Assembly: GCA_018857735.1 (NCBI GenBank)
Contig: JABMCL010002673.1
Location: 890,001 to 954,000, forward strand
Origin: Alviniconcha marisindica
Lineage: Eukaryota; Mollusca; Gastropoda; Provannidae
Length of the DNA stretch: 64,000 bases
Reading direction: 5' to 3'
Shown: positions 1 through 12,600 of the stretch, piece after piece
Layout of the letters: each line of letters starts with the position of its first letter
How positions within the stretch are numbered: position 1 is the stretch's first letter
Notes under the pieces: model-generated
Database searches by the model: none
What the model was told of the DNA's origin: nothing
The model's input: the letters and a program-made list of their open reading frames with translations, nothing else
Translations under genes and position numbers: made by a program

Positions 1-500
1 CTGCATGCATGTGCATGCACTCACACAAGCACATGCACACACTTTCTAACCTAAACCAGAAACAAAAAGAGACCGGAACGAAGTCTTGTTCATTTGTTTT
101 TCAGTTTTTGCTTTCAAAAATGAAAATTTCACAAGCTGGTGTTCATCAAAAGATGTCACATATGCTGATACAAAAGTAGAGCATCGCTCTTGTGCATGAT
201 GATGAATATGTTAAAAAAAATTTTTTTACTGATCCGATTCTGAGTTTAGATTTAGTTTTATTTTTTTTTTGCTTTGGTATGCATTATACATGTATTATAG
301 AATGGTAACAACAACAATTTCAAAAATCTGAATCCCTAACAGCTACTGGAAGGAAGGTGCATTGGCTATTATTATTTTGAGGTATTGGTGCTGCTGTATC
401 TTTATGATTAGTACCTGTAAACATATGTATGAGTGCAAACAGATATTATATATTATACATATTATGTCCAAAAAAAAATAATTCCATTGGATTTTTCCAG

Positions 501-668
501 GCAGAAAGTGACAAGATGATATCCCAGCTGTTCAAAAAGGTCACCTCACAGCTCCAGGACTGTGCTGCCATCAAGCAAGGGATTCGAACCCAGACCGAAC
601 AGCAGCTGCTGCTTGTCCCCCAGGCCAGTGCACAGTCCAGTGAGAGTGCTGAGACACCCCCGGCATAG
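501..668 (+). CDS. Terminal coding exon of an unrecognised plus-strand gene (partial)
   Basis: A good acceptor (GATTTTTCCAG at 490-500) opens a frame that reads AESDKMISQLF, then SQLQDCAAIKQGIRTQTEQQ, then VPQASAQSSESAETPPA and TAG at 666-668. The base composition is richer in GC than the flanks, with no stop for 55 codons. The N-terminal part looks helical (leucine and charged spacing) and the tail is Ser/Pro-rich and disordered. I do not recognise the family. The remaining exons would lie to the left of the window. It is convergent with the kinase gene. Confidence 0.6.
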   Translation, partial: AESDKMISQLFKKVTSQLQDCAAIKQGIRTQTEQQLLLVPQASAQSSESAETPPA

Positions 669-2734
669 TGTGTATATTTACCCATACCAAACCATACAGC
701 TGTGAATGGTTCAGTTGCATAACTCAGTTCTAGCTTAAAACTGTGACTAAAGCAGCATTGTGGCTATCAGCAGATGATTATATTGAAGGTGTTGCCTGGA
801 ACATAGAGGGCTCTAGGCTGTCACATCATGTGAGCACTTCAGCCAATAGAACTTGCAGTTGATGTTCTTTGTGAAAAACCAGAAGAGCAGGTGCCATAGT
901 TTTTTCTCAAGCTAAAGCGTAGCATTAGCAGTGCAGTGAAAGACTGGTGGATTCTGAACAAAGCCTTGGCTTCAAAATACATGATGGTGCACATTCATTC
1001 ATGATGAGAGATCATATGACATATCAGTGGCAATCAGATGAATCAAATTGCACTTATTTTGATGCTGAATTTGACTTGAATCATCATGCATTACGCTGGT
1101 CAGTCAACACAGTGACAGTACGTGGTGGTCAGGTTGAAAGCTTGTGAGGAAAGAGAAAGGGTTCTGAGCCCAATACAGAACCTTCTCTGGTTTGTTTAGC
1201 AGTGTGATGGGTGGAAGTCTTCTAGTGTGATCTCATGAGCCCATGGAATTTACTACAGTGCAGAGATAACTGCTTTAATAGACAATTTCCGGAAATAACA
1301 GGCAAAGATAATTTGGAGTGTTTTCTTACTCCGGGAGACTGAAGTCCCCTGAATGGAGATGGCAGCGGAGAAGAGCCGATCTGTGACACTTGGAGATCTT
1401 CAGGCATGGACCTATTATAATTTATACTAGACTACCAGCTGGGGGAACCTACTATCCGATCTGCACGTTTCCCGCGAGCAGTGAGTGAGTGATCGGCATT
1501 TCTGATGCCTTTTCTGCCTTTTGTTTACGGGTATCTGTCATCTTCCCCAGTGCCTCTGTACCCCCAACAAAAGCGTGACTACTCTGTGCTACACCCGCAG
1601 GTATGGACCTATATATACAGGTCCATGCCCGAAGGCTCTTACCGAGTGCAGTCCTGTGGATTTCTGAAGATCGTCTATTAAAGGAACTAGCCTTCTCAGA
1701 ACAGATGTTGATCATGAACTATGAAGGCCTGGCCTTTCTCCAACCAGTAGGAGAGATGAAAATTATTTTTTAAAAAAACAACTTCCAAGTCCAGGATATT
1801 TGTTGAAGAATGAAATGCCATGTTGGTTTTAGTTCCAATTTACAATCTGACTCGAGTTAGTGATGGTTACTGGAACTGGCTGTACAAAACACTGTCAAGT
1901 GTCCCAGCTGGCCTAATGGCTACCAGGGGACTCTGTGGGTGACATGGACATGCAACTGATTGATGAAAGGTTCAGGGATCATGATAACAAGTAATTTCCA
2001 GTATTTACTGGGTAAGATCCATGTGTACCAGGGGAAAATCAGCAATCGGTCTCAAACAACAACAACAACAACATGCAGCAGACAGAGAGAGAGAGATTGG
2101 TGTGTGTGTGTGTGTTGTGTGTGTGTGTGTGTGGTGTGTGTGTGTTCTGGATGGGGAAGGGAGCAGCATGTTTGCTAGTGTAGCTCTAGTAGTAGTATAG
2201 ACGGCCGTGTATCTGACCAGTTACAGTGAGCACAGTCTGACCGGTTTTTGTGAACCACTTTCGCCACTTTATGGATGTCACACTGGTTTGAAAAATGTCT
2301 AGCATGATCACTGAAGGTCGGTGGTATGTGTAACACAGGCGAGCTAGGACACTTTCTGTTGTTGTGTGCAACCAGTTCTGCTATCCCCGGCTAATGAAAC
2401 TGTCTTTATTTCCATTGCTTTTACCTGTTAGACAGAACTTGTTCTGCAGAAGTTAGTTTTTAATGGGCCACCAAACGTATCCTGCATGTGAAATTAAAGA
2501 ACAAATAACAAAATTATGCAATGCAGTATGGACATGTCTGTTCATATACAAGATGCAGTCAATGTGTTGGTTGAAGTGAGAAGCTCAAAGTAAAACTGGA
2601 TGAACTTGTTTTAGATAATGATGATGATAATAGTGGTCATTTCTGTAGCGCTGTATCTTGCCAACAAGGGTGACCACACTGCACTTTACAAGATCGAAAA
2701 AAGCACAAGCATGAAAAATACAGTGTGAGGCAAG
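669..2734. other. 3'-UTR or intergenic sequence, no gene seen
   Basis: AT-rich single-copy-looking DNA after the TAG of the left-edge exon. It may be the 3'-UTR of that gene. It contains ATTAAA hexamers (near 1675 and 2493) but no AATAAA before 2965. A short (TG)n run lies at about 2098-2145. From 2615 to 2715 it contains a dispersed repeat shared with 25555-25640. Confidence 0.5.
2615..2715 (+). repeat. Dispersed repeat, copy 1 of 2
   Basis: Contains ATCTTGCCAACAAGGGTGA and CACTTTACAAGATC, matched with few differences at 25555-25640 in intron 15 of the kinase. It probably belongs to the 5' side of the adjacent LINE or to a SINE. Confidence 0.6.
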
Positions 2735-3085
2735 GAGACTGCCTTTGTCTGGGTCCCTGGCCACGTTGGCATTGGAGGCAATGCAGCAGCAGATTCTGCT
2801 GCTAATGATGCCCAAGCTGGCGATGTCTCAGAAGAACTCGTACCTTTCTCTGACCTGAAGTATTGACTTCATAAATATGTGATCAAACTTTGGCAGTAAT
2901 AGTGGGATGAATTTCCTGAAAACAAGTGACATCAGATAATACCAGAATTAAATGAATGTCTATCAATAAAGTATCATCCTTCTGCTTAAATAGAAGAGAA
3001 GAGACTGTTCTAGCATGACTGGATATATATGTATATATATATTGCCTTTTGGTCATTCATATCTGACCCACTCCTTTTTATTTTT
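2735..3085 (+). mobile_element. Non-LTR retrotransposon 3' fragment (RNase H and tail), decayed
   Basis: Plus-strand reading gives TAFVWVPGHVGIGGN then AAADSAAND, the third active-site block of a LINE-type RNase H. It continues with ELVPFSDLKY, NRREETVLA and GHSYLTHSF, the conserved region after RNase H in Jockey-like elements. In-frame stops and a TATA-rich insertion (about 3025-3045) show it is dead. Only the last ~350 bp of the element remain. Confidence 0.85.
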
Positions 3086-4084
3086 GTATTTCAGGAGTTT
3101 CTTACGCTAGAATATTATGTTACTGCATTGTGTGGATTTAGCAGAGAGCAGAGAAAAATATTGTCAGACTTCTGTTGTTCATGAATACCTGCATGGAACT
3201 TGGAAGATTATTTTGCATTCCAGAAGGAGACAAATTATGTCTTTCATAAGCTTTGCAGAAGTCAAATTGGATATATATATATTCAGACTGTGTTGTGTCC
3301 TGAACGTGAGCCATTTTTTTGCTTATGATTTGATAACCAGTGCTTGTCTTGGGATCATTGTTAACTGTGTGATTTAAAGTTGTTCATGTTTGTCCTGAGG
3401 TTGCTGTGCGTTTGTCGCGACATTAAACTAACGAACTGTTCTTCAGGTAACACTTTGGGAAGTTTTTTCTCTTCTTCAGCTCTTGCAAGTGCTAGCTTGT
3501 AACCAGGTGCAACAGGTGACCGTTGGATATGGCGCAGTGCATGCGTGAAAGGGCTCCTTGACATTGTGCTGTATCCCACCACTACCTTGCTGTTGGTGCT
3601 AGCTCAGCTTGAGAAGTGTCCATAGCACATCCAGAGGTTAGAATCTAAGCAGCTCTAGATTAGAGTCAAACTGAGTTCTGTCATTGGTCAAGCTGAGTTC
3701 AAGAGGTGGCCATTTCAGCCAAAGAAAAATGTCTGTGAGGCAGGCGTAATGAAGGTGGCAGATTGAAAAATGTGTGGAGTCAGTTACAATATGCTATTAA
3801 TTCAGTCGCTTGTTGGCTGAACGTACACAATATGTACGTGATAAATTTGTTTTGCTGTTGAATGACACAAATGATGAATGTTTTGTTGTTGCTGCTTGGA
3901 CTGACTGAAATGGATTAAATGTGTGCACATTGGTTAAATGTGTGCACAGTGTCCAGTGGTGTGTGTTCTGATCGCCAGCATGAAGCAGCAACTGTGGGAT
4001 GATGGTTGGAACTGATGGACCCTGTGTTCCAAATATCACCATTTCTTTTGGCCGACACCGAAATACATCTAAATCTGCATCCAA

Positions 4085-4116
4085 AAGCCACTGTGTGTGT
4101 GTGAGTGTGTGAGTGA

Positions 4117-4182
<66 letters not shown>
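4085..4182. repeat. (TG)n microsatellite
   Basis: Nearly pure TG/GAGTG repeat of about 95 bp. Confidence 0.95.
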
Positions 4183-4183
<1 letters not shown>

Positions 4184-4720
4184 TAACTTTTAGTACTTCT
4201 TTGTCCCTTACATGAAATTCAGGTCACCTTACCTGGGTAAGGCACAGCAGCTGCAAGAGCAACACTACCCATTCTTATCAGTGTGTGCGGTATTTTCATG
4301 TGTCCAAAGACTGGTATGGCAGCCAATGTTTGGTGTTTTAAACGCACGCACAGACATTAATTTATGCATGCGATTGCACACAGGGTCTTCTCTTGGTGCT
4401 CTCTTGATACCTGTAATTAAAAGGTTTCATTTTCTCAGGAAAGGTACTGGCAGAGACCGAAACTCGGGAGGTGGGGAAAGAGGGAGATCATACCTAACGC
4501 TGTGCTGTCATCACCAGAATGGTTCTAGTTAAAGATGTGCAGCAATGTGAGCCATTTTAATGTTTTTTTAATAAATGGGGGAGGGGGTGGCAAGGTCAGA
4601 AGATGGTGTCCATAAACCACAATTGTTGAAAACAGATGAAGAGCGGAAGCAGAATGGAACCAAGGTCTAGTCTAGTGCCTTACGAGTAGTCTTGCCAGGT
4701 GAGTTTGCAGGAGGTTTTGC

Positions 4721-4975
4721 ATGTTGCATTTTGTTGACAGATTGTCATCATTAGCAGCAGACCTTGCAACAAAGGTTTTCCAGGAGAGAAAAATAACCTA
4801 GAGTTGTTCATGTACATACATACATGTTGCATTTTGTTGACAGATTGTCATCATTAGCAGCAGACCTTGCAACAAAGGTTTTCCAGGAGAGAAAAACAAC
4901 CTAGAGTTGTTCATGTACATACATACGCGTTGCATTTTGTTGACAAATTGTCATCACTAGCAGCAGACCATGTCT
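4721..4975. repeat. 103-bp tandem repeat, about 2.4 copies
   Basis: The start TGTTGCATTTTGTTGACA recurs at about 4722, 4825 and 4928. Copies 1 and 2 are almost identical. The third copy is truncated after AGCAGCAGACC. Confidence 0.9.
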
Positions 4976-5484
4976 TCACTGATGTGGATGATGTATACAG
5001 AAAGAAAGAAAGATGAGGAAAAAGAACAGAAATGTATAACACATATGGTAAAAAAAATTTTTAAAAAAAGTTAATATATATACGAGTTCAAGAACAGAAA
5101 CACAGCATACACACAAATGGACACCAATACATGTTTGCTCCATAATATTTTAATCATTTCTATATTGCTGTAAAATTCTTTTCATCATTGAGAAGAACAA
5201 CAAAAACAAACAAGTTACTTAGGGGATGGGGTGGAAATAAACAGACAAAACAACAACAAAAAACTAAACAAAAACAAAAGTGATATGCTAAACATGGATA
5301 TTGTTAAAATTGAAGCAAGCATTAAGAATATACAATTCAAAGCTGTGCACATATTGTTGAAAAAAAGAAGAAAGTTTAGTAAAAAATATATGCACAATAT
5401 TGTGTAAATCACACTTTGGTATGTTGAATCCCAGTTTACAATAACAATACACATGTACAAATATATAGAAAGGGCAAGAAGCTT

Positions 5485-5800
5485 GCGGTCAGTCAGCTAA
5501 CTCAGTCAGCTAATGCACCAGACTATAAATCAAGTGGCCAGGGTTGGAGTCCTGTTCAAAGTGAAGACCAGTTCTGAGTCAACACTTGTGCTGGCTTGTA
5601 AGTGCCTGGTTTTCTTTTGTCAGTTTGTGTGTACAGCACGTACTAAGATCATTGTGCACTTTAACATAAAAATCCCCTATCCACCTCTCGATAAGAGTTT
5701 AGGCCTAGTAGCCAGTGACATAGAAAAACATACTTTAGATCTATATCACATAATAGTAGCAGAATAACAAGAGCGATGATTGTGGCTACATCTACTGGAA
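5485..5800 (+). mobile_element. Possible tRNA-headed SINE
   Basis: ACTCAGTCAGCTAATGCACC resembles a degenerate tRNA A-box region and CCAGGGTTGGAGTCCTG a B-box region about 30 nt downstream, the usual pol III spacing. The following 200 bp are AT-rich with no coding potential. The identification rests only on the two boxes. Confidence 0.4.
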
Positions 5801-5971
5801 GAAGAATGATGATAGATAATCATTTAGTTTTTAGTTTTTTTAATTTCAATTACCATGCAGTGCCACATACATTTTTAAAAAGTAATAATAGTTTTTATAC
5901 AGCACTATTCTCTGATCTACAAAAATACAGTAATAATGTGCAATAACAGAAAAGGTGCAAAACATACTGAT

Positions 5972-5977
5972 CATTGT

Positions 5978-6021
<44 letters not shown>

Positions 6022-6022
6022 C
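5972..6022. repeat. (TG)n microsatellite
   Basis: About 50 bp of TG dinucleotides with one interruption. Confidence 0.95.
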
Positions 6023-6309
6023 TGTGGGCATATGTGCGTGTATGACATAAAACATTTGTATGTTATTTTGTTATCAAGACGCACATATTTGCAAAAAACA
6101 TTTTGACCTTGGCACATAGACCCGTAAACTACTTGAAAACAAAAGGGTTAATTGCACATACATTTTATTGGGTTTTTTTTCTCTCTCTCTCCTGTAGCAA
6201 ATAAAGTCACTCCAAGTAATGAGATAAATGCTACTGTGTGGTTTCCATTTCACACCCACAAAAAAGATGGAACATTTTTTTTTTTTTAACAAACATTTCC
6301 TCACAAGAC

Positions 6310-7190
6310 AATATGCAACAGTTAACTTTTCTCAATAGTAAATGGGAGTTATTTGAACTTTGTATATTTTGTCTCAATCCACTGGTGGGGGAGAGCAGGG
6401 GTTAAATTCTCATGGGAAATTCAGTACCTTTCCCAGAGTAGAATTGGTACCTATTTTTGTACATGTTATTTTGCGATCAAGACACATTTTCAAAAAAAAC
6501 ACACAAAAAACACTGAAGTCACTGCCCAAACTACAAACCATACCTCTCTTCATGAGTACCTCCAATGCAGGTCTTCTCCTGAGGTTCATGTGGTCTTTTA
6601 ACAAAAATCAAAGCCTGGAAAGTTTGGGGAAAATGGCATTTTTGGCTAAGGTTTTGGAAAGTGGGGGAATTTCATGATAATGGTCAACAGATATTTTCTG
6701 TAGAAGGGAGATTCTGAAAATAAAAACAGAAAACAAACAAACTGGAGGCCAGATGGTGGACAAGAAAGAAAATGCTAAAACACTGATCTAACCAGGTCTG
6801 GGAATGGTTTCAAGTTTAATAAAATTGTACAAATAGGAAATAATGGTATCTCAGGTTGGGTTGTTGTCTGTATCTCGTGCTTTGCACATGATGTGTTATC
6901 TGATGGTGCAAAAGTCTGTAAATTAGGTGTTACTCGGTCTGGGAAAATGGTCTTAAAGTTTGAGAATTCTGAGGTTAAAAAAATCCTGTGGACAAATTAA
7001 CCCTGTCACCACATAGCACCAAGCCACTGAATGCTCCCTTTATTATCTTTTGTCCTCAGCAATATACAAACCTCACCCTATTCAGCTGTTGTACAGTGCA
7101 GGAAGGAACAGAGATATTAAAGCTTGAAGTACCCATCAATTCATAGCACTTCATGGGAACCAACCCTCTAGCTATGCTTTTCTTCTTTTT
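6310..7190. other. AT-rich intergenic DNA, no gene seen
   Basis: Two overlapping short open frames at 6353-6677 show no recognisable motif or codon pattern. I see no gene, RNA or clear repeat here. Confidence 0.4.
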
Positions 7191-7420
7191 TAGTACGCTA
7201 GCAGTCATTCTGTTTCAGATTTTTCTTCTGATACTTCTGTTCATTGTCTTCCCTATACATGCACACACTCGTTTGGTCACAGATCTTTTTCTTATGCTGC
7301 ACCATCTGTCTGGAACAATCTCCCTTGCAAAGTTAGGTCATCAAGAACATACACATCTTTCAGATCGTCTCTGAAATCTCATCTCTTCAAGCTATCCTAC
7401 TGACTGTGTGTGCTCACGAG
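7190..7420 (+). mobile_element. 3' end of a CR1/L2-like non-LTR retrotransposon
   Basis: The plus strand reads HSFGHRSFSYAAPSVWNNLP then SFRSSLKSHLFKLSY. The pattern 'aps.WN.LP..ir...s...Fr..LK.hLF' is the conserved C-terminus of CR1/L2/RTE-type reverse transcriptases. Only the end remains, with a stop soon after. Confidence 0.7.
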
Positions 7421-7915
7421 TTTGGATTGTGTTTTGATTCTTTGTTGTGGGCTGTGTGCTCCAAAATGGAAAAACAGCACATAAAAGAATACATTATTAT
7501 GTGGGAGAAGGAGTGGAGGTTAAATACAGATTGTCACTGCCCAAAACAAGAATTTGTACCTGCAACCTCTCAATCCCAAGTCCTCATCACTTCACACCAA
7601 TAAGGTTGACTATCCCTTTATTCATATTTTTTTTCTCCTCTACCCATGCCTTATCTTATTAGAACTTGAGGTAATCTTCATTGAACATCATGAGTGATCA
7701 TCATTAGGGTTTGTATAGGTTGTTTGCAGCCAAGCATGCACTTAGTTTGCAATTTTTTGTGCAAACCACGCAGTGTTTTACACAACTGTAAGACAAACGT
7801 TGCGGAAGAGGTGAGTTAAGCAGAATTAATTATACTAGCAGCAGTTTAGCCTCTGCCCTCATGCACTAAGCTCATCTGCCAACAGTTATGGGCCAAATGA
7901 ACCTTTCTTGTGTTA

Positions 7916-8156
7916 TTAACCCCTTCACTGCCCCAGCCTGTAGAATTTCTGGGGTGAAAGATGCACGGACGCACCTCAAAAACAGTATAGTTTCCGGACT
8001 TACAACAAATCTATTTTCAGTGCTGTGAGTTTTGATTAAAATCCTTTCACACGCCAGTGCAAAAAAAAAAAGGAAAAAAAAAGAAGGCTGAAGGGTTTCA
8101 AATTTCGCACTTTTACTGGTCGTTTTCAAGTGACACCATGGCAGTGAAGGGGTTAA
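7916..8156. mobile_element. 241-bp MITE with TTAA ends (piggyBac-like), copy 1
   Basis: Begins TTAACCCCTTCACTGCC and ends GGCAGTGAAGGGGTTAA: perfect terminal inverted repeats with TTAA at both outer ends, the target duplication of piggyBac elements. It has no coding capacity. An equal-length copy lies 1 kb away. Confidence 0.85.
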
Positions 8157-8476
8157 CTGTCAGCCACTTGAGCTAGTCCCTCAAATGCAGTGGTGTTTCT
8201 TGCTATCTACTACACAAAGTGTGTGGGTAACACGGCCACACATGAGGTAGGAGCCCATGAAGGCATAAGTGGCCTCAGAGTAGTGTGGAGATTCTGCCAT
8301 GATCACATTGCAACACATAATAATAAATAGAGATGAACCCAGACTACCTGGCCAGCAGACAATGGTGCTTGAGAGAAAACTTCAGCAGCCTGGAGGAGCT
8401 ATAAATGGACAATTGCTGCCTATTTGTTAATGAAGGTTTTTTTTTCACACAGTGTTGTCTTCAGAGAGGTGGTGTG

Positions 8477-8500
8477 TGTGTTGGGGGGGGGGGGGGGGTG
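8477..8500. repeat. Poly-G tract
   Basis: About 17 consecutive G within a GT-rich stretch. Confidence 0.9.
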
Positions 8501-8929
8501 ATGGAAATTCTTGGTGTTTAGGCTTAATGTTGCACTGTCACAAAGTAATGGTACGAGACATCTTAAATTTCATTAATTATCTCGGAAAGGGGTGGGGGAG
8601 GTGGGGTGGGGTCAAAGTTACAAGACCATAAGCCGTGTTTTGGTAGCAAGAAAAACGTCCCTTATCCTAATCCCATGAGAAACATCTTCGGGTTAGAGGT
8701 TAGGGGTGCTTTCCTTGAAGTCTACCAATGACTTCATTCTGAAGAGGAAGACGAGCTGAAGCTGACTCAGATCTGTTCACCAACCATTAGCCCCTTGTCA
8801 CTAGTCTATAGTCCGGTTTTAGTCTAAAATGGCTCAGCTGCTGCTTATGTGCAAAGGCTGCATGGGGGTTGAAAGCATATGATCATTTCAAAATGAGGCA
8901 TAAGAGATTCTGGAGCTGGCAGTTCAGGA

Positions 8930-9170
8930 TTAACCCCTTCACTGCCACAGCCTGTAAAATTTCTGGGCTGAAAAGTGCAGATATACACGCCTGCAGACAG
9001 AATACTTGATGGTCCTGTAACAGATCTACTTTCAGTACTGCGCATTTTGATAGAAATTTTTTCACGTGCTCACGTGAAGAGGGGGAAAAAACGTAATCAT
9101 TTCAAATTTGGCACGTTTACTGGTCGTTTTCCGAGTGACGGCGCGGCAAGCATGGCAGTAAAAGGGTTAA
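8930..9170. mobile_element. 241-bp MITE with TTAA ends (piggyBac-like), copy 2
   Basis: Begins TTAACCCCTTCACTGCC and ends ATGGCAGTAAAAGGGTTAA. Same length and orientation as the copy at 7916, diverged internally but sharing TTCAAATTTGGCAC-like and ACTGGTCGTTTTC blocks near the right end. Confidence 0.85.
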
Positions 9171-9299
9171 ATCCAACTGTTTGAGCATCTCAGCTTCAGA
9201 ATCGTGCAGGCTGCAGCTCTGGTTGGGACCGATGTACTGGAGGCGGACAGCAGAACAGCTCTGGAGCAAACATGGGAAGGGCCCTGTTGATTTTATTTT

Positions 9300-9575
9300 T
9301 GGATTGATTGATGATCACTTATATAGCGCTATTCTCCACTCTCTTGAGCAGACTCACTGCGCTCGCATGTGGTTCTACATGAGTGACTAGCTTTATAACA
9401 TGTTTTTTTTTTTAAATACCCACCGAAGTGGTGTACTTACAGCGCTGGCATGGCTGGTGCCACATGAAACTGCAGCCGTCTCGGTGCAAGTCCTGTGTAC
9501 ACCATACAACCATGCGCCGTGTCACTTCATGCAAAGCCACATGTTGAAAGACCATCCACCTGAGTGACCCCCCCC
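9300..9575 (-). mobile_element. Truncated SINE, related to the copy at 38993-39460
   Basis: Shares ATATAGCGCTATTCTCCACT, CATGTGGTTCTACATGAGTG, AGTGGTGTACTTACAGCGC and GTACACCATACAACCATGC with the full copy at 38993. It lacks the tRNA-like head, so it is truncated at its 5' end on the minus strand. Confidence 0.75.
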
Positions 9576-9600
9576 CCTTCTTAACAAAAAAAAATGTCTT

Positions 9601-9665
9601 GGAATTAGTAAGTAAGTTGGTGTTTTACGCCCAGTCAACCAGTACGGTTATATCATGGCATGTCT
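9601..9665 (-). mobile_element. SINE-like tail (TTAC repeat end)
   Basis: AGTAAGTAAGTTGGTGTTTT followed by ACGCCCAGTCAACCAGTACG: reverse complement of the tail element seen at 15610, 16410 and as the unit of the large array at 19451-21508. Confidence 0.7.
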
Positions 9666-9669
9666 TGGA

Positions 9670-12600
9670 ATAGAATAATAAAAGACAATTCTTATATTTT
9701 GAAAGTGCCATCGTCTAAACCAAGTTAAAACTTACTGCACTGTACAAACAACTTACAGCAAAAGAACACTTCCATGCAGTTCATGGAAATTGTTATATTT
9801 CCATGTTGACAAACCCATTGCCAAAGAATTTTAAGTCCATTTTATCTCGATTTTGGGGATGAGGGAGGGGGGTGTAACTAGACTACAAAAATAAAGAAAG
9901 ATCTCAACTGTGTTCTATTTGCATGGTGCAATCACTTTATTACTCAGATTACAGAAACTTTCACTAAATTACTTGGATTACAATAACTTTTGTGCCAAGT
10001 AATGTTAATGGAAAACTCAACAGCAGCAAAATGTTTCGCAAAATGTAATTATGATACAATCAGTTTTACAAAATCATACTGCAAAATTTATCTCAAACAT
10101 TTATTCAATCACGGATATCAACCAACATCAAAAGACAATTAAGGCAAAAATTAATCATGCAGACCAACACACATGCAAGCAGGCACACATACACTGCTTA
10201 TCAATACACTGATCAAACTGGCACAGCTAATCTCGAGTACAACGGAAGTCATGCAGGTACAGTATTTGTTTTTGGCAAATGTTTATTATATTCCTAGTAG
10301 TAAAATGGCATCTGTATTTCAAAGTTTTAGGCACCCCCATGAACCCACCCAAAACAACAAACAATAACAACAAAAACCCAAAACTGTTGCACATATATCT
10401 AAACATTGCAAAAGACATGCAAAAAAGAGTTACAGTGCGAGTTCACTTTGCATAGCTACAGCAAAATCTAAAAAACAATCGTGATAAAGGTTGAGCATTA
10501 TATAAAGCAGTCGATGTAAAAGTGGGGCAACTGTCTGTAAAAGTAAAACCAGGGCTGTGCCTTCTAAGGGAACTTAATCTCTAAAAAAAATCAGACCATT
10601 CTTTTTTGTTGTCTCCACCTCGTACCAGTCACCTACAGCGGAAACCCTCTCAAGAGGAAGTGGCATGGCTGGGGCCATCGGGGCTACTTCCAACAGAATT
10701 CTGTTGAAAAGGAAAGACAAGACAAGCAAACTCATCCCCGAAAATACCACAAGACCCGAGTAAATACATCACAGATTCAAAGTAAGAGATTTTTTTGTCA
10801 AAGTAATTTGCTATATACGTACAAACGGATTTTTATTAACTTTAGATGATTAAGAGCTGTTTATATCTTGTCCCTAATATGTCTTCCGACATCTGAGGAT
10901 GTTAAGAATCAAAGAACAAAGCAAAGAGTACAGCAGGGACACATATCGGAATCACCTAGTCTTCAACAAAATTTGGGCTCCTTTGCACCTGTAAACCCAG
11001 ACCAGTTCCCCCCCCCCCGAATCTGTTTGGAGTAATAAGAAGGGCAAAAAAGAGAATCTGAGACAAACCAAACCCAATCCCAATATCTCTAACAGTTTTT
11101 TTTCATCAGCTTTCTTCATTCATTTGCTGCTGATTTAGAGTATGTCAATCTAGAGGATTCTGCCTCATTGTGGATCGAATATACACTTGTTCAGTGGAAA
11201 CAATTTACATTGCCTTCTGAAAGTCATGCCTCTGAAAAAGTCTTGCCTTCTGAAAGTCTACAGTTCACTTTGGCTGAAAATCGTAAACCATTTCCAAGTT
11301 GTATGTTGGTGTAGTATGATGTGAAATTTAATACCTAATACTACTATTACCTCTGCCATATGGTCGCATGTTGCACATGTTTCCGACTAATTATTTCCCA
11401 GCCACTTCCAAAAACAAACAAAACAAGGGCCATACAAAAACAAACAACAACAAAACTATCCTTTGAGGAAAAAATAAAAATAAAACAAAGAAATTTCTGG
11501 GAAGTAGGCAGGAGAATGGACTGACAGCAGAAGAAAAAAAGGGAAGAAAAAAAAGGCAGACAGAAACAGCAAAAGGACCAGTTAGAATAAAAAACAGAGC
11601 AGATAAAAAAGAGGAATCAAATTTAAAGAACGGCCCTGAGATTCCAGGCAGGTTATTTTTATTATTTTTTGTTGTTGCTAAAGACATCAGACATTTGTCT
11701 CCCTCCAGGGCATATGTTGACCAGAGAAGGCTTATCGTTCTTTGAGAATGGCAATTTTAGATGAAATTAGAAATTCCCTTCAATTTCATTCCTGATTTCT
11801 AGGTCAACAATGCTTGGGGTGATGGGTAATTGCCAATCAGGAAAGAATAGATAAATAAACATACAGTGGAACCAGTTGTTAATCCTCCCAGCAAGCTTGA
11901 ACCATTTTCCCCAGTGAAAGTGAAGTTCACAACAGATGAAGACCAGTCACCCTTTTTTTTTTTTTTAAACAGACAAGAACATAGTAAGTATTATCTAACC
12001 ATGATAAACGCAACAAGCTGCAATTATTCAATAATTGTATCACTAACATCAGCAATGTGTGAAGTGACTTTGTCTGTATAAAAGGAAAGAAAAGAAAAAG
12101 TCAAAAGTGATGCAAGTCTCATATAAGTTTACAACAGACAAAGATCAGTCACACTTTTCTTTTTTAAACAGACAAGAACATAGTAAGTATTATCTAACCA
12201 TGATAAACACAACAAGCTGCAATTATTCAATAATTGTATCACTAACATCAGCAATGTGTGAAGTGATTTTGTCTGTAAAAAAGAAAAGAAAAGAAAAAGT
12301 CAAAAGTGATGTAAGTGTCATATAAGTTTACTTGTTTGACGCTCAAAAAAGAAAGAAAGAAAGTGTTATTGTATGTTGTATTGCTTTCATTAATAAAATT
12401 GTTTAAACCAATAGCGATACCTAGGACTTATACACAGTGGGCCTGTTTTGTTTTCACAGGTCCTGCAGCATAAGTTGATGATGGAAAGTAAATTCCTGTT
12501 ATGAAATTGAGGGGAAAATGCCCTCGATGGGATGGGGGTACTGCAGATGCAGAAGTTAAAGTCCCCTCTGCTGAAAACTACAGCTATCGTCTCTGTTCAC

